Positions 1 through 12,541 of a stretch of 64,000 nucleotides of DNA are shown here, piece by piece. Source of the DNA: Tetranychus cinnabarinus. Its lineage: Eukaryota; Arthropoda; Arachnida; Trombidiformes; Tetranychidae. The stretch covers positions 10,726,001 through 10,790,000 of the forward strand of contig WHVY01000001.1 in assembly GCA_022266195.1 (NCBI GenBank), read 5' to 3'. Below the pieces are notes generated by a model that did not search any database, was not told the origin of the DNA, and worked only from the letters and a program-made list of their open reading frames with translations. Made by a program: the position numbers and the translations under genes. Numbering within the stretch: position 1 is the first letter of the stretch; every line of letters begins with the position of its first letter.

Positions 1-3000
1 ATCCAATTTTATGGGAATCACTCCCAACTTGCAGGGATTCAGTGCATTTCGTTCATTCCTTTCATTCCCAGTGCTTTTAATTTTCAACTAATTTTCACAT
101 TTTTGAGGTCAATTGTTTCGGTTTGGAAAAAAGAAATTTTTCAAATTCTCAAGATTGGACAATTTAAATGTGAAAAGATCATGTTTGACAGATGAAAGTA
201 TCGAAGCTTCGTTGAGTTGATGAAAACTAATCTAATGAATGTTAATGTTGTTGTCATATGGAAAGGTAAAGAAGGTGAAAAAGGTGGGAAAATGATGAAT
301 AATTTAAAGAATGAAACTTGAAACTGAATTGACATTGAGATTGGGAATGCTAAATTGGGATTGACCTGGAGGCGAATGGTAATGGTTCAAGTAGAAGTAA
401 ACATTTTATCTCATGTTAATGAAGTTTATCAGGAAAATGATTTATGTCAACAGATCGACATTTCTCTGATCATTCCTTGTTGTCGCTTTCATTGCAATAG
501 CAAATAAATGAAACTTGAAACTTTAGCTTGTAATCAATGATGGTTAGTGAGACAATAAAAGCGTTAAACACTGTAAATCAACTTAACATGAATCTAATTT
601 GCAGAAAAATAAGAATGGAAAAGTCGAAAGTTGTTTTTTTATCTCATCAAAAGTAAATCTAACTGCATTTCCCTTTCATGTTAATCTGTTCATGGATTTG
701 AAATATTGTTTTCATCTTCGAGTTCAGATAATTAAATTTTACTTCATTTTCACTCGGCTAATAACTGAGCTAATAATAGATGAATACTTTAGTCAAAATA
801 TTATAACAGATGAAAATGAACTTGAAATGACATTACTTGTCAGTCAGACTTGATTCAAAACACGAAATTAATTTAGATTTTCAGAATTTCTAATTTATTC
901 TCAAGTTAATTTAGATGCGGTTTTAAACCAATTATGGAAGATAAAATTATTCAAATTTTTTGAATCAAAAGATTAATCAAGACAAAATCAAGTTTTGAAA
1001 TTGCCAAACAGTCGATACAGCAGCGCATCATATTGATTAATCACACAAGTCTTGAGTCTCTTCCATATTTATTGCCCATTGAATCTTTTCTATCAATCAA
1101 TGTTGAATGAAACTTCGGTTTTCGTTCCATCAATTCCCAGACTTAACCGTCAAATATTTTCAACTCAAAAATAGTTGTTATACTCAAAAACGCGAAAAAA
1201 AGATTTAAATTGGATAAAAACATGTATTTAAGACAATCCATTTTTAATCAAAATCACACATTTTTGGATTCTAACTCGACTAACATACTCAGAATAAGAC
1301 TCAACCTGACCGATTCGAACAAACCAAAAAATTTTTCGAATAGTTGATGGCTTAATTTTTCGTGCTTATGCAGCAAAAGCGAAAGATGTGTAAACGAAAA
1401 GACTGTCAAGAAATAGATGATGAAAACGGGCATGAACGCAAAAGTGACACCTGATCAAGCTAAACGTCATAAAATCCGGTTACGTTGACTAAGATACGAT
1501 TAGTGAAAAAGTTTGATATTTGATGACGAAAGTCATTCCGATTTAGAAGGTCACAGTTTCAAGTTCTGAGCTAGAGATTTGCATTTCAAAAATAATGACT
1601 CAGTTCCTGAGAAACCTTTCATTTCCATTTTTATTCTGGACTTGAAGGTTTAAATGGGATTTATTGTTGAATGTTGTGCTTATTTATCTTTAGGATCAAC
1701 AACAGAATTTCAATTTGGAACTCAAATCTCAGATCAAACCTGGCATATGAATAATTGATGAAATAACAATTTTGATTAACTCTTTTCCTAGAATCGTTAA
1801 TTTCTTTCAAATGTTTCCAATCTTCAGCAATGAAAGATGAAAATATCGAGTTATCTTTACTTTTGCTGTCATCAAGTTTACTGAAATGCTTTGCCATAAT
1901 TAACCAAATTACTAAGTCTCTTCACACCAGAACTCAGTCATTTCAACCTTTTCTCCGGCAACTGTTAAACTTGTTCATATTAATTAGAGTGAAGATGGAA
2001 ATAAATGAAAACAAAATTCGCCATAACTTTGTTATATTGTATCCAACCAAATAAAAGCAGAGAAACAATCTAATAAACAGTTTATTTGATTAGGAAACCC
2101 TTTACTCCAATTTACCTATTTGATTTGATGGAAGGGAAAAAGGTTGAAACTTGACTGCAGTCCAAGTTGGTCAAAATGGTTGCTTTGGATAATTAAATTT
2201 AACGGATCAACAAAATTCTGGTTGAGATTATGTTCAACAAATGAAGTTGCAAAAATGAGGAAAATTTTCATACTCCAATCAACGGAATCCTCTTGAATCT
2301 TCCCATGATTGTTGATATTATCCTTAATCTAATATTGGAAGCTCTTTTGTTCAAGTGTTGCTTTAATGAAAAACATATTAATTTGCTGTTCAAAATGATC
2401 TGTTTCCAATCCATCAGCATTTAATTAGTTTCAAGATGATTGTTCAATTGAATAAATAAACAGTAAGAAAGTTTATTCAAAAAAATTGTTTATCAAAAAA
2501 GCAAAGTCGATAACTTATTCAGCAGGAAAATATCATTTATCAAGGATTCTATGAAAGGTGACTTGAGTTGAGTTGAAGAAAGGCAAAAGATACATTTTTT
2601 AAACAAAAGGCTCAACGAAAGAAATGGTTCAGAGTTTGAATAATTTTTCATTCCATTGGTGCAAAAGCTACTCATCATGAGTTAGTTATGATATTCAAAT
2701 TGAATTTAGTTAGAGAAAAGTAGAGAACAGAAGAAAAGATGGAAAATTGAATTTGAGATTAAATTTGAAGAAGCAATGAGAATGGAATGGAAATGAATAA
2801 GATGAACAAATTGTTGATTTCAATGATATTCAACTCGAAGTTGCTCAGAATTTTTGTCAGATTATTCTTGGTTCAAATATTCAAATGACAAAAGTTGATG
2901 ATCTGGAAATCATAAGCGAAACTCGAAAAGATCAATGATGGACAGTTGAGAATGGATGAGAATGACAAAACTAAATGGAAAGTGACATTTACTCTGACAA

Positions 3001-4809
3001 TTTTCATGATGAATTAGCGATTCAATTTGAATAATCGAACAGAAAAGCAACCCATTTTCATGTTGTATCCGTTTTCATGTCATTCGTTGATCAACAAGAA
3101 AAGTAGCATTTCAAGTAAAACTAGAAAATGCATTTAATAGAAGAAAAAAATCTGCTCATTTCGAGTTTAATCTTGCAAATTACATTTGAAATTTAAACAC
3201 GTTCAAGATTTACTCAGATTTTGTGAGATAATTTTCAACTCGAAAACATTTAATAATGAAAAGGCAAATTGAATGTGCCAATATGGATGAGGAAAAAGTG
3301 AAGACTAACAGAGTGAAAAGTTTGATTCCTATCATCAGAATGTTTTTTCATCTTCAGCTTTTTTTCTTGGTTAACTGAACATCAAAAGTTGCTATTGACA
3401 TGAGAAGGATAGAGATTGAGGAAAATGTGCAAATATTTGAAATTTACATTTCATCATTGATTTTCGAATCTTCTCTTCTCTATTCAGAATGATTTTTTTT
3501 CCTTCCAATTTTCCTCTATTCAAGTTTACGGTTCAACTCAGAGTAAATGAAATTGTAAGATGAATTAGGAGAAAGAAGAGATAAATTACAAATTCTGTGA
3601 TCAAGAATAAGTGTGAATTTTAATGAGGCACAATTTAAATAATTGTCAGCTAATGTGATAAAATGAACAAAATTGAGTTGAAAATTGGAAAAGTCAAGAA
3701 CAATTTTTAAGGTCAATAAACATGAATGGTAAAAGTTGAACATTGCCAATCAATGAATAACAATTTCAGTCTATTCAGACTGACCTTTTTTCCTGTCAAA
3801 TGGATCAAGTTGAGAGCAATGATAAGCTGCAAGAAATACAAGGCAACAGTTGAACCTCTGAACCTGGATTCAATGGGAGTGAAAAAGTTACTCCCAGTAA
3901 TGTTGAGTTTGAAATGTTGAAAATGAAGTAAAAATGTAAGTTGAAATTTATTTTCCTATTAAATATCCAACATGGAACAATCTTTTTCTTAAAAGTCAAG
4001 TTTCGGTTCACTTGCACAGAGCCAACCTTCCAGCTAAACCTTAACCTAAAAGGTTAACTGGCTAGGTTGAGTTTTGCCTTTGGCTTGGCCTGGATTATTG
4101 ATTAAAGTTTCACTCTAAAAGGTTTTGTTTAAATAATGATTACAAAGCAAATTGTTTTTAGTTGAATTGATCTTTTAATAAGTCTTGTTAAAAAATTAAC
4201 CAACGGAGTAACATTGTAAATGGTTGAAAATTTGAATGACAAATCAATGCTATTAAGTGGAATCAAACTTGTAGTTTAATATTCAATTTAAATGACATGG
4301 AGTTTTACTCTTGATCTTTCATGCATTTTGTATTATTATTCTGATGTTGCCCTTTAATGGTGAATACATGGAAGAAAAATTGAGTTTGCCTTTTTTGTTT
4401 CTTTTCGTGGAATCATCTTCCAAATCTGTTCAACATCTTACAAGTTTAACTAACCCTTGAGGATGAAACCTTTTTCACCTAGCATCCTATGAGCAGCGCA
4501 AAAAAAGGTAAATGCTGAAATTAGTTTCACTTAATGAGTCTCTTGGTATCTTCATTTGAAACCTAAAAAAGCCAATAAACTAGCAAACGTTTACATTGAG
4601 TCCATTGTGCATGTAAATATCTGGCAGTAAATTTTCACATAAAATGTTTATTAGAATCCAATCGATTATAATTGACAATATAATCATTAACAGTTGTTCA
4701 AAGTTCATTTTCTGGATAAAGCTATAAACTCCATTATTATATCGTAAATAATTCTTTTCATAACCAAAAAAAGAAACACAAATATATCATAAATTTAGCC
4801 AACGATAAG
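1..4809. other. Gene-free AT-rich stretch
   Basis: I see no gene here. Open frames are short, mostly start at non-ATG codons and resemble no family I know. The first 70 bases carry the CACTCCCAA motif (19-27) and ATTCCCAG, and 3875-3897 carries GGGAGT and ACTCCCAG in inverted arrangement; both belong to the dispersed motif described in the findings. A short basic open segment after an acceptor-like site near 1371 (Lys/Arg-rich, about 27 codons, stop near 1453) may be a relic exon, but that is weak. Confidence 0.6.
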
Positions 4810-5580
4810 CAGCGAAAAAATGGAACTAAATCAAGCCGAAAAATGTAAAATTTCCTTCTTCATCAACGTCAATATTCGAGTCTATGCAAGCTTTAGTCAA
4901 ATGCTAATATTAGATGTTTTATCGATACAGACTAAAGCGTGTTAACAATGCTCTTAACAATTATTCAATGGTGAAACTTTATCACGTACTTGATGAATGA
5001 CTGGTCGAAAGAGCTCATTGGTTTTGCTTGAACAACCTTTAAGAGTGAAAAATCCAAATCCATTTGGTTCTGCTAGACGATCTCGAGATGAACTGGAAAA
5101 CTGTCATTGAAGTGATTAGGTCAACGTAAAATGCAAGTCTCGATTCATCATTGCAGGTCGATTATGGATCTCCATAAAATCGAATGAGAAATTTGACTTT
5201 CAAGCTCGTCAATACTAAGGCAGTCGAGATTTGAACAGATCGCTCATCAGTCGTCTCATCTTTATCCAACAAGTTAAAATTATTGCTTCGTAAAGTTGAT
5301 CGGGCTTGTGATAAGAAAAGATGTCAACAATTAAACTCGAGTTTCGTTCAACATCAAGTTTGACAGAGTTTACAGATTTAAACATCCTTCGATTGATTTA
5401 ATCGTCAGCAATCATCTTAATTAAGCCATTGTGCCAAAGAAGATTCATTTCAAAATCTTTGTCGACATCAATCAATTTAATGATTGACTGTTTCCCATGC
5501 TAAGCCATGAAAGGGAAAACCATAAACTGTTCTAAATTGTCGTCCATTTTGTTCACACTTTCTTCAACACTGAAATTCCC
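4810..5580 (-). pseudogene. Decayed protein-coding relic, family unknown
   Basis: On the minus strand one frame stays largely open from about 5580 to 5218, interrupted by single stops. An ATG at 5547 is followed by about 14 codons, a TAG, about 35 codons, a TAA, then about 60 codons. The composition looks protein-like, with many Asp, Glu, His and Trp, unlike the Lys/Asn/Ile/Phe bias of random AT-rich frames. After about 5220 the open reading continues in a shifted frame, then returns near 5090 (segment containing NGFGFFTLKGC). A last piece near 4860-4810 contains DVDEEGNFTFFG. I do not recognise the family. A decayed gene or transposon-derived frame fits best; chance open frames remain possible, because 60-codon frames are common at this base composition. 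Confidence 0.35.
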
Positions 5581-8364
5581 ATATTATATTACAAATTATC
5601 CTGGAATTAGCCAAGATAATCCTTTTCAGGAACAACAAACGAATTATCACTTTGTTTTCTAAATCTTCTTCTATCGCAAATGGCAACGTGAAGGTAAAGA
5701 TGAACCTTTTTTTTGTGTCTCGTTAAAAACTATTGTCACATTTTGAGCCACTCAAATTGATTAATCAGATTGATTGCAATTGAATTCCCACGAGAATCGG
5801 TGAAATCTGTTAACTTGAAATGGTTGAAATGAAAAAGACTATCAAAATGAAAGTCAACAAAATGACTTTATCTGAACGCATTCAATTTTCGGTGAAAATC
5901 AACTTTTGTATTATCATTATCATCATCATTTTCCTTGATATAATCCTGTCGATATAATGAAATGAAAGGAAAACTTGTAATCTTTTAAAAATCGCTTTTC
6001 CATGAAAAGAAAAGTAAAGACATTTAATCAAGTTAATCATAACAGTCATGATAGGTTGACATGAATGAACATCGAATCGCCTTATTGGATTAACATTTTA
6101 AACATTTTATCCAATCATTCAATTTTACTCTTCATTTGATGGAAAAACATTTTATCCACTTTTCAGTGATCAACTTATTCTTTGCTCTTCACCCTTCAGG
6201 GAATGCAATTCAATTCTGGATCCTGATTTACCCTGCCAATTGCTAGTTAAACTTGATTGATTAACAATGTTTAACTAAATATTTTTGTTCTTTTAAACTC
6301 TTCTCTAATTAGCATGGAAACTGGAAAATCATTAACCATGTGAAAAACGAAGATGAGTTTCCATCAAAAGTTGACTTGATCAAGAATTGTTTCAAGTTCC
6401 AGATTAATAGAGTCATGAATTTGATGAAAAAATCAATCAAGATTATAACAACCTTTACCTGTTGATTAGAGACATTCAAGGTTGGAAGAAAAAATTCAAT
6501 CTCAAGATTCCAGAAACTGGAAAAGAATTTTAGAATTTTTCTTCTTTTTTCTATCTTTACCCTGACATGGAATGAATAGATTTAAGTGTTGCAATCAACG
6601 AAATTTGTTCTTTTAATTTTCAGAATTTTATTGATTTTCTTTTTCTGAAAAGTATTGCTACTGATAACCTTAACCACTGCTTTTGTCTGAACCAGAACAA
6701 AAAATCTTCTAAATTGAAATGAAATGTGAATTTTATCCAATTTTTATCTTCCTTTTTCTTCTCTTTCCTTCCCTTTGGCTCATTTGGCTCATATCAAGAC
6801 CATGATTGTTTCAGCCAAGTTTAATCAAGAATAATAAATTGAATGATTTGGTAAGAATGGCAGAGAATTGAATTGGAAAAGAAGACAAAAGTTGGCTGAA
6901 AAAACGAAACAAAATGTTTAATCAACTTATCAATTGTTGACTATTGCCACTGGATAATATCCACTTACAATGGATGGAAATGTTCATCGGAATATCGATT
7001 GTTGAGCTTCTCTAATCAAATTGATTTGTGAGTAATAAATGGTAAATTAAAGTGTCAAAGGAACATGAAAATGGCAATTCTTTTCATCAAAATCATCACA
7101 ATAATGAACATTGTCATAACAGTTATCATGAAGAGAGTTATCACATTTCAGATTATGATCATTTTTATATGTTTATTGATAATGATCATTATTCTTGCTA
7201 TTGATTAATATCATTTGGTTAAACAATTGGATAACATTGAGTTTATTTTTGGTCATTTTGCTCTGATTTTTTGGGTAAACTTTGGTTTCCATTGAACCGA
7301 AAAGAAGAGTAAAAAAGGTTGAAATTTTCTTTACCCTTTTCCATGTTCTGTTTATTCAGAGTTTCCTTGTTAGTTAAATCTTTCTTTTCCTTGTTCATCT
7401 TCTTCTTCTGCCTGATTTTGCTACTAATTCAAGTAACATTTGAACAACATTTTCAGGCGGAATGTTTATCCAGGGAAGAAAAAGAAAAAGAAAAGTTCTT
7501 TTTTTTCAAATGAAGAATTTTCTCATTTTCTTTATCTTCTTAATTATCTCATCTTTACAGGTTCATCTTTGCTCAGTTTCAACATTTGTTTATGCCTCGT
7601 CAAGTGATCACAATGTTATAAAATGGTTTATGCGAGTTTACAGTTTACAAAGATTATCTCAGGATAACATCGACGAATCGCAAGGTTCAATATTTGGTTA
7701 AACATTTATTTTCTTGGTTTAACCAATTTTAGCAACACTGAATGTTGGAGCTTTAATCGCTTTATCTGTTGAGATGATTGGAATGATTTAGAGTTTGACT
7801 TAAAGGTAATCAATTATTGAAATGAATCAAATCAAATTGCAATAATAAACTCTAAAGGTCACCCAAATTCACCAGGACTTGAGTCACTAATCACCCATTG
7901 CGATTGAAACAGCTGTTGACTTGTGATTTCTTATGAAAGTGAAGATGAAAAATTCTGTTACTTTTCATTGTCAGAGTTTTTCTGTCTGGTTATTTTCTGG
8001 TTATAAAGCTACAAGTGAATGGTTATGAAAAGCTATTGACACTCAACATGGATTCATCTGGAATAAGGTTTCTAATCAACTGGTTAAGGTTGAATGAAAT
8101 AACTTTCAATGAGTCTTTTCAATTGAAATGTTACCACAGACTTGATCCGATATGGATCAGCTTCAACACATTCAACTACTCATCCATTCCAAAGCAAGTG
8201 GATAGATTACGAAGAAATGTTAATCAATATCAAACTTTTGCCATCTTATTAACCATCAACAATCAACTGGAAAAAAAATAATTGGACAAAATTGGATAAC
8301 CTTTTACACTCTTTATGAGTTTGTTCATTTCATCAAATTTCAAGTATTTATTTCATTGACTCAC
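5581..8364. other. Gene-free stretch downstream of the RP2-like exons
   Basis: If the RP2-like gene were complete, its later exons should lie here on the minus strand. I looked for the conserved Cys-rich TBCC continuation (the FFRNC..DC...CQQFR..DC region) and found no intact match. Weak look-alikes occur at 7860-7960, in conflicting frames and next to stop codons. The plus-strand frames at 7462-7701 and 8015-8281 resemble nothing known. I see no other feature. Confidence 0.5.
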
Positions 8365-8911
8365 CTTCCCTTTGTGGGTCCAATAAAGATGGTACAGTCA
8401 ACACAGTCATCAACTGTTGCTGAATCAAGGTAATCAAAAATGCATAGGATTGACTTTTGACAATTTTGGACAATAAACTGTTTCCCATTTACTGAGCCAG
8501 GTTTTTTAATGACTGTTGAACTGTTTACATTTTCAATTGTATATTCACAAGGATCAATATTTTCCCGGTTATTCCTGGTTCATACAAAGGCAAGTAAAGA
8601 TGACGATTCCGCAAAATTAGTAAATTGTTGAAAGCAATTGATTAAAAAGAGGGAAGGAGAAAAAGATTTTGAGAAAAAAGGTCAATTTAATTTGCATGGG
8701 AAATCAACAGATTGTTATTGCATTTTAAGCTATGAAAAGGGTGAAACAATAATCAAATGTTGTTAGGTAAAAACAAGAGGATTAAACTGTAGGGATAAGG
8801 AAGACAAAGGGCCAATTTGGATAGACTAAAGGTAAAGTCTATTTACCATGAGTAATTGGCTGGTTCAGGTTGTGCTTGTTGTTGCTCATTTTTTGATGTT
8901 AAACAACCCAT
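8365..8911 (-). CDS. RP2: RP2-like TBCC-domain protein, first two coding exons only
   Basis: Exon 1 is 8911-8847 and exon 2 is 8574-8365, both minus, with donors GTAAAT and GTGAGT and acceptor AACCAG. The ATG at 8911 has good context (CCAATGG). The encoded 91 residues begin MGCLTSK, an N-myristoylation/S-palmitoylation signal as in human RP2, followed by YSW at the same distance. Exon 2 carries the start of the TBCC domain: NRENIDP, then KQFIVQNC, then SATVDDCVDCTIFIGP, which tracks human RP2 almost residue for residue. In vertebrates RP2 is a membrane-anchored GTPase-activating protein for ARL3, needed to deliver lipidated proteins to cilia. Exon 2 ends in phase 2. The next exon, which should carry the catalytic arginine of QQFRVRDC, was not found in the following 8 kb. 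The gene is therefore truncated, decayed downstream, or has a very long or divergent continuation. Confidence 0.85.
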
Positions 8912-10287
8912 TGGTGTAACTTTAGATGGACAGTGTTGAGGTGAGGTTTAATGTTTCAGGGTAAAGTTGAGCACAAAAATGTGAAAATGGTTAACAATGA
9001 GATCGAGTGCAGTGTCGATGCAAGTTGATTAATCATGTAAATGGTTTGATTGTGGTGAGAAACAAAAACCATAAGATTCTGACATAAAATGGCGTAAGAG
9101 GTAACTGGAGGGTTATCACAGGGATTGGTATTAGATGGTAACAAGGATTTGCATTTTTTGGTTAGATCGGTTCAAAAGTTGAATTGATCATTTTTGATGT
9201 GATAACTGAGTTGTTGATCGGCTTGAGGTTGATATTCACAAGTCATGTCAAATTGTAAATTTTGTTTGAATATTTGTTGAACAATGAACATGGGAAAAAA
9301 GACAGCAACATTGAAAATCCAAGTGACAACCAAAAACTGGCTCAACCAAACAAGGAGTAAAGCAAAAGTGAAACACACAAAAACAGTCAATTTATATCTT
9401 CAATTTTCTCACTCTTTCTCTCTTTTCTTCTTCTTCTTCTCCTATTCCTTCTTTATCTTCCCAAGTCTCATATTTATCTTCTTTCTCTTCTTCTTCAGCT
9501 TCTACTCTTGTTTATGTAATACCCAAACAAACTCCCAAAGAGATGATCATCTTTAATGGATCTGTACGTTTTTGGAGTTTGTTTTTTGCTTCCCTGTTTT
9601 TCAGTCTTTAACCGGTTTAGAGACATCTATTGAGTTACAATAGATTAAACGTTAAATCACTTGAAAGGTACATTTCAGTATCACATTAATACACTTTTTT
9701 TGTCATCATTATGACCAATCCATTTTCATCATCCTTTTCATCATCTTCTTTCCTTAAAGATCATTCCTTAAGATCATTTTCATCTTTTCATGCACTTGCC
9801 TTGTGTAATCCATTCCATTATAATGATGGATTAGGCTCACCACACAAGACACAGTTTGTATCTTGTGAATTTACTATGAATTTTCCGTTTTTTCAAAAAA
9901 ATTACATCTTTTTACTTTCGCGTTTTCAGTTTCATTTTTTTCTCAATTTGAGTTTTTTGGTTTTTTTGTTTTACATAATTGATAGGTTGCTGTTATTTTT
10001 GATAGTGATTTAGACTTCAATTTTTTATTCAAGCTTTTTAAATCCATCGGCAAAGAAATGGTTGTCCAATGTTTGTTATTCCGATATTTAAAGACTTTTT
10101 AACCATTAGTTTGTTATTGCATTTGAAAATAAATCAATGATTTAGTTTGTTTGGGTTGCAATAGATGGAGAGATGGAGCTGTTGAGTTTCAACTTGTTGA
10201 TCAAAGAGTTGAGTAACTGCAATTTATTTCAAATGTAATTGTACTAAATATGAGCCAAATATGAGCGGCTTTAAATCAACCACATTT

Positions 10288-10535
10288 GCCATATTATGCT
10301 TGGCCAGAGTATAAATTAGCGTAATGATTAGTCGAATAAGCATTCTCATAGGTATTGTGCTTCATGACTTATTGGCGTTTGTATCCACTTCGAAGTCACA
10401 GCGAAACTGACGATTAGACGAAAAATTGCTCGATCATTGATGTCCACTTATGTGAGGGCTCTTCAAATACTAACTTTGAGATCATTCTCTGCAGTTTTGT
10501 GCAATAGCGAACGACTTGCCAGCTGTATCTCGGCC
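10288..10535 (-). repeat. Degenerate tRNA-derived SINE-like element (copy 1)
   Basis: Read on the minus strand, 10535-10507 resembles a tRNA A-box region (CAGCTGGCAAGTCGTTCG). About 15-30 bases later, 10493-10477 (GCAGAGAATGATCTCA) resembles a decayed B box (GGTTCGAATC-type). The far end (10304-10288) reads GCCAAGCATAATATGGC. The same 17 bases with one mismatch follow another tRNA-like head at 40.9 kb. The patch is also less AT-rich than its surroundings. A SINE family is an inference; the two copies share little between head and tail. Confidence 0.35.
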
Positions 10536-12490
10536 TGGCGCGATTGAATATATTAGACCAAAAAATATGATTTTCTGAAATTCATTTACATAAATTGACT
10601 TCAAATTAAGCCCAATAAGGTCCTACTCTTAGCTTGAAAGTCAGAATTTTTTCAGAGAGTCAACAGTTTTATGCCAATTCAGATTTTGTTTTGTCTTTCA
10701 ATAAATTTTCCTATTGAGTTGAAATATGGCATCAAATTATGCCTTTGAATCTTAATTTTCTCATTTTGCTAGTCGAATAAGTTGCATTCAGAATTTATTT
10801 GAAAAACGTTGCTATGAACTTTGAATTATCGAGAATCCGGCCGTGGATAGACAATTTCAATGTCAATTGGACTATGAATGCTTGCTGATTTGGGGATAAA
10901 ATAGATTGACAGCAGTTTATGGTCAATTTTCACGAAGCTAAAGCCATTTTCAATCTGATCTGGAATGAAACTGTTGATGCTTAACTCTGTTTCATTTACA
11001 ATGTTTATGCCTTTCTCCAAACAAAGAGACTTTTCAACTTATTCTGATCTTTTCCTTTTTTCAGACCAATTTATTCCACTATGAGTACCATTTACTTAAC
11101 TCATTGAGGCGAAATCAACTATTAATACCTGGAATCATTCACCAGATCGATTGACATTTACATTTAGTTTATCAACTTTTTTTACAATCAAACCTCATAA
11201 CAAGTCTCCAAAGATGGCGATATTATTTGATAATACTTTTAAGAAACAGAAGAAATCTTCTTGAAGCTGATTGTTGAGCTATTGGTGTGGATTGACTGGA
11301 CTGCAGATTGATCATGAATTATTTCAATTCTGGACAGCTTGGTTCACACGGTTATTTAACTTGAAACAACAAAGACATCACTTGGTCATGAATTATACAT
11401 AATGTAATGCAATTTTCATGTTATCCTAGTATTTTTATTCCCCACCTGATCGCTTCAGAGCACTAAATCACTAATAGGCATCTGATTAAATCGAGTATCT
11501 GATTATATCGAAGATGAAAACTCAAAGTGTATTGTACATGAGACATGTTGGTACCCAAAATCGTATAATGATGATTGATTACTGGATCAAAGCTTACATT
11601 CTGGTTGCTCTAATGACCGCAATCAATCACCTAAAATTGTCTAACATCAACATAAAGATTATTTTTAAAGCCTTTAATTTAGTTATTGCAAGTTAATATG
11701 CAGTTAAGGTTTTAAACAATTGAACCTAAAATGGTAATGATTTGACCAACAATCATCAGAATTGTTAATTCAATTATTTTGCCATAAATATTGAACAATA
11801 AACTGTTTGATGGCAGAAAAGTGGCTTTTCTCATTAGGAAACAGCTAATTAGTTAATCAGTTTGGCTTTATAGCTGCGATTTAAACAAACAATGTACTTG
11901 TTATCTTGATGGTTTATTTAAATGTTTTAAGTGCAAACATTGAACGTAATTAAAACTGAAAAATGGATAATTAGACTGAGAATAATGATTAGCTTGAAAC
12001 TTGATTATTGATGTTTCTTCAGCCAACAAGGAAAGGGAAAGTTGACAGGATTGTTTGAAAAACACCAGAAATTGTAATTCAAATTTTAAACTGTAATAAG
12101 ACAATTGAGTTACAGTCCAGTGTGAGTTTAACATAACAATTGATTTACCGGTTAACAATGGCTGAGCTGGTTGTTGTTAATAACAAGTCTCAAGAGTAAG
12201 CTTGAAAGGAAGAAACTGAATTAACTAACCTGTAGGGAAAAATTATGTTACAAATTGTTCATTTTTTGTTTATTTAATTAATAATTGATCAATATTTTCA
12301 AAGTTGGTCTCTATTGATAGCCAAGGATCAGAGGCTCTTTCGTATGTAAGATAATCCTTTCTAATCCGCCTCGTTCATTTTAAATTTGAGATTAGCCACG
12401 AGGCTTTCAAAATAGCTAGCATTGAATTTTTTGAGATTATTTTTGATTCTTTTGTTAATTGCTCGAAATTCTGAGTGACAAATCGACCTG

Positions 12491-12541
12491 AATTAACACA
12501 ATTATTTAATTGACCCTTAAAGTTTCAATTTGTGTTAATTT
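12491..12541. repeat. Small imperfect inverted repeat
   Basis: GAATTAACACAATT near 12491 faces AATTTGTGTTAATT near 12527, giving arms of about 13 bases. The following stretch (12590-12770) has the feel of transposon-derived noncoding DNA, but I cannot assign it to any family. Confidence 0.4.

Noticed and set aside
7860..7960. Decayed third exon of the RP2-like gene
   Set aside because: Two different weak alignments in two frames, both with adjacent stops; neither has a compatible splice phase, so chance is likely.
9172..9390. Minus-strand hydrophobic frame resembling a receptor transmembrane segment 4 (Trp, Pro nine residues on, then Cys)
   Set aside because: It begins at TTG after a stop, lacks loops and partner segments, and is the complement of a pyrimidine-rich tract that naturally encodes hydrophobic residues.
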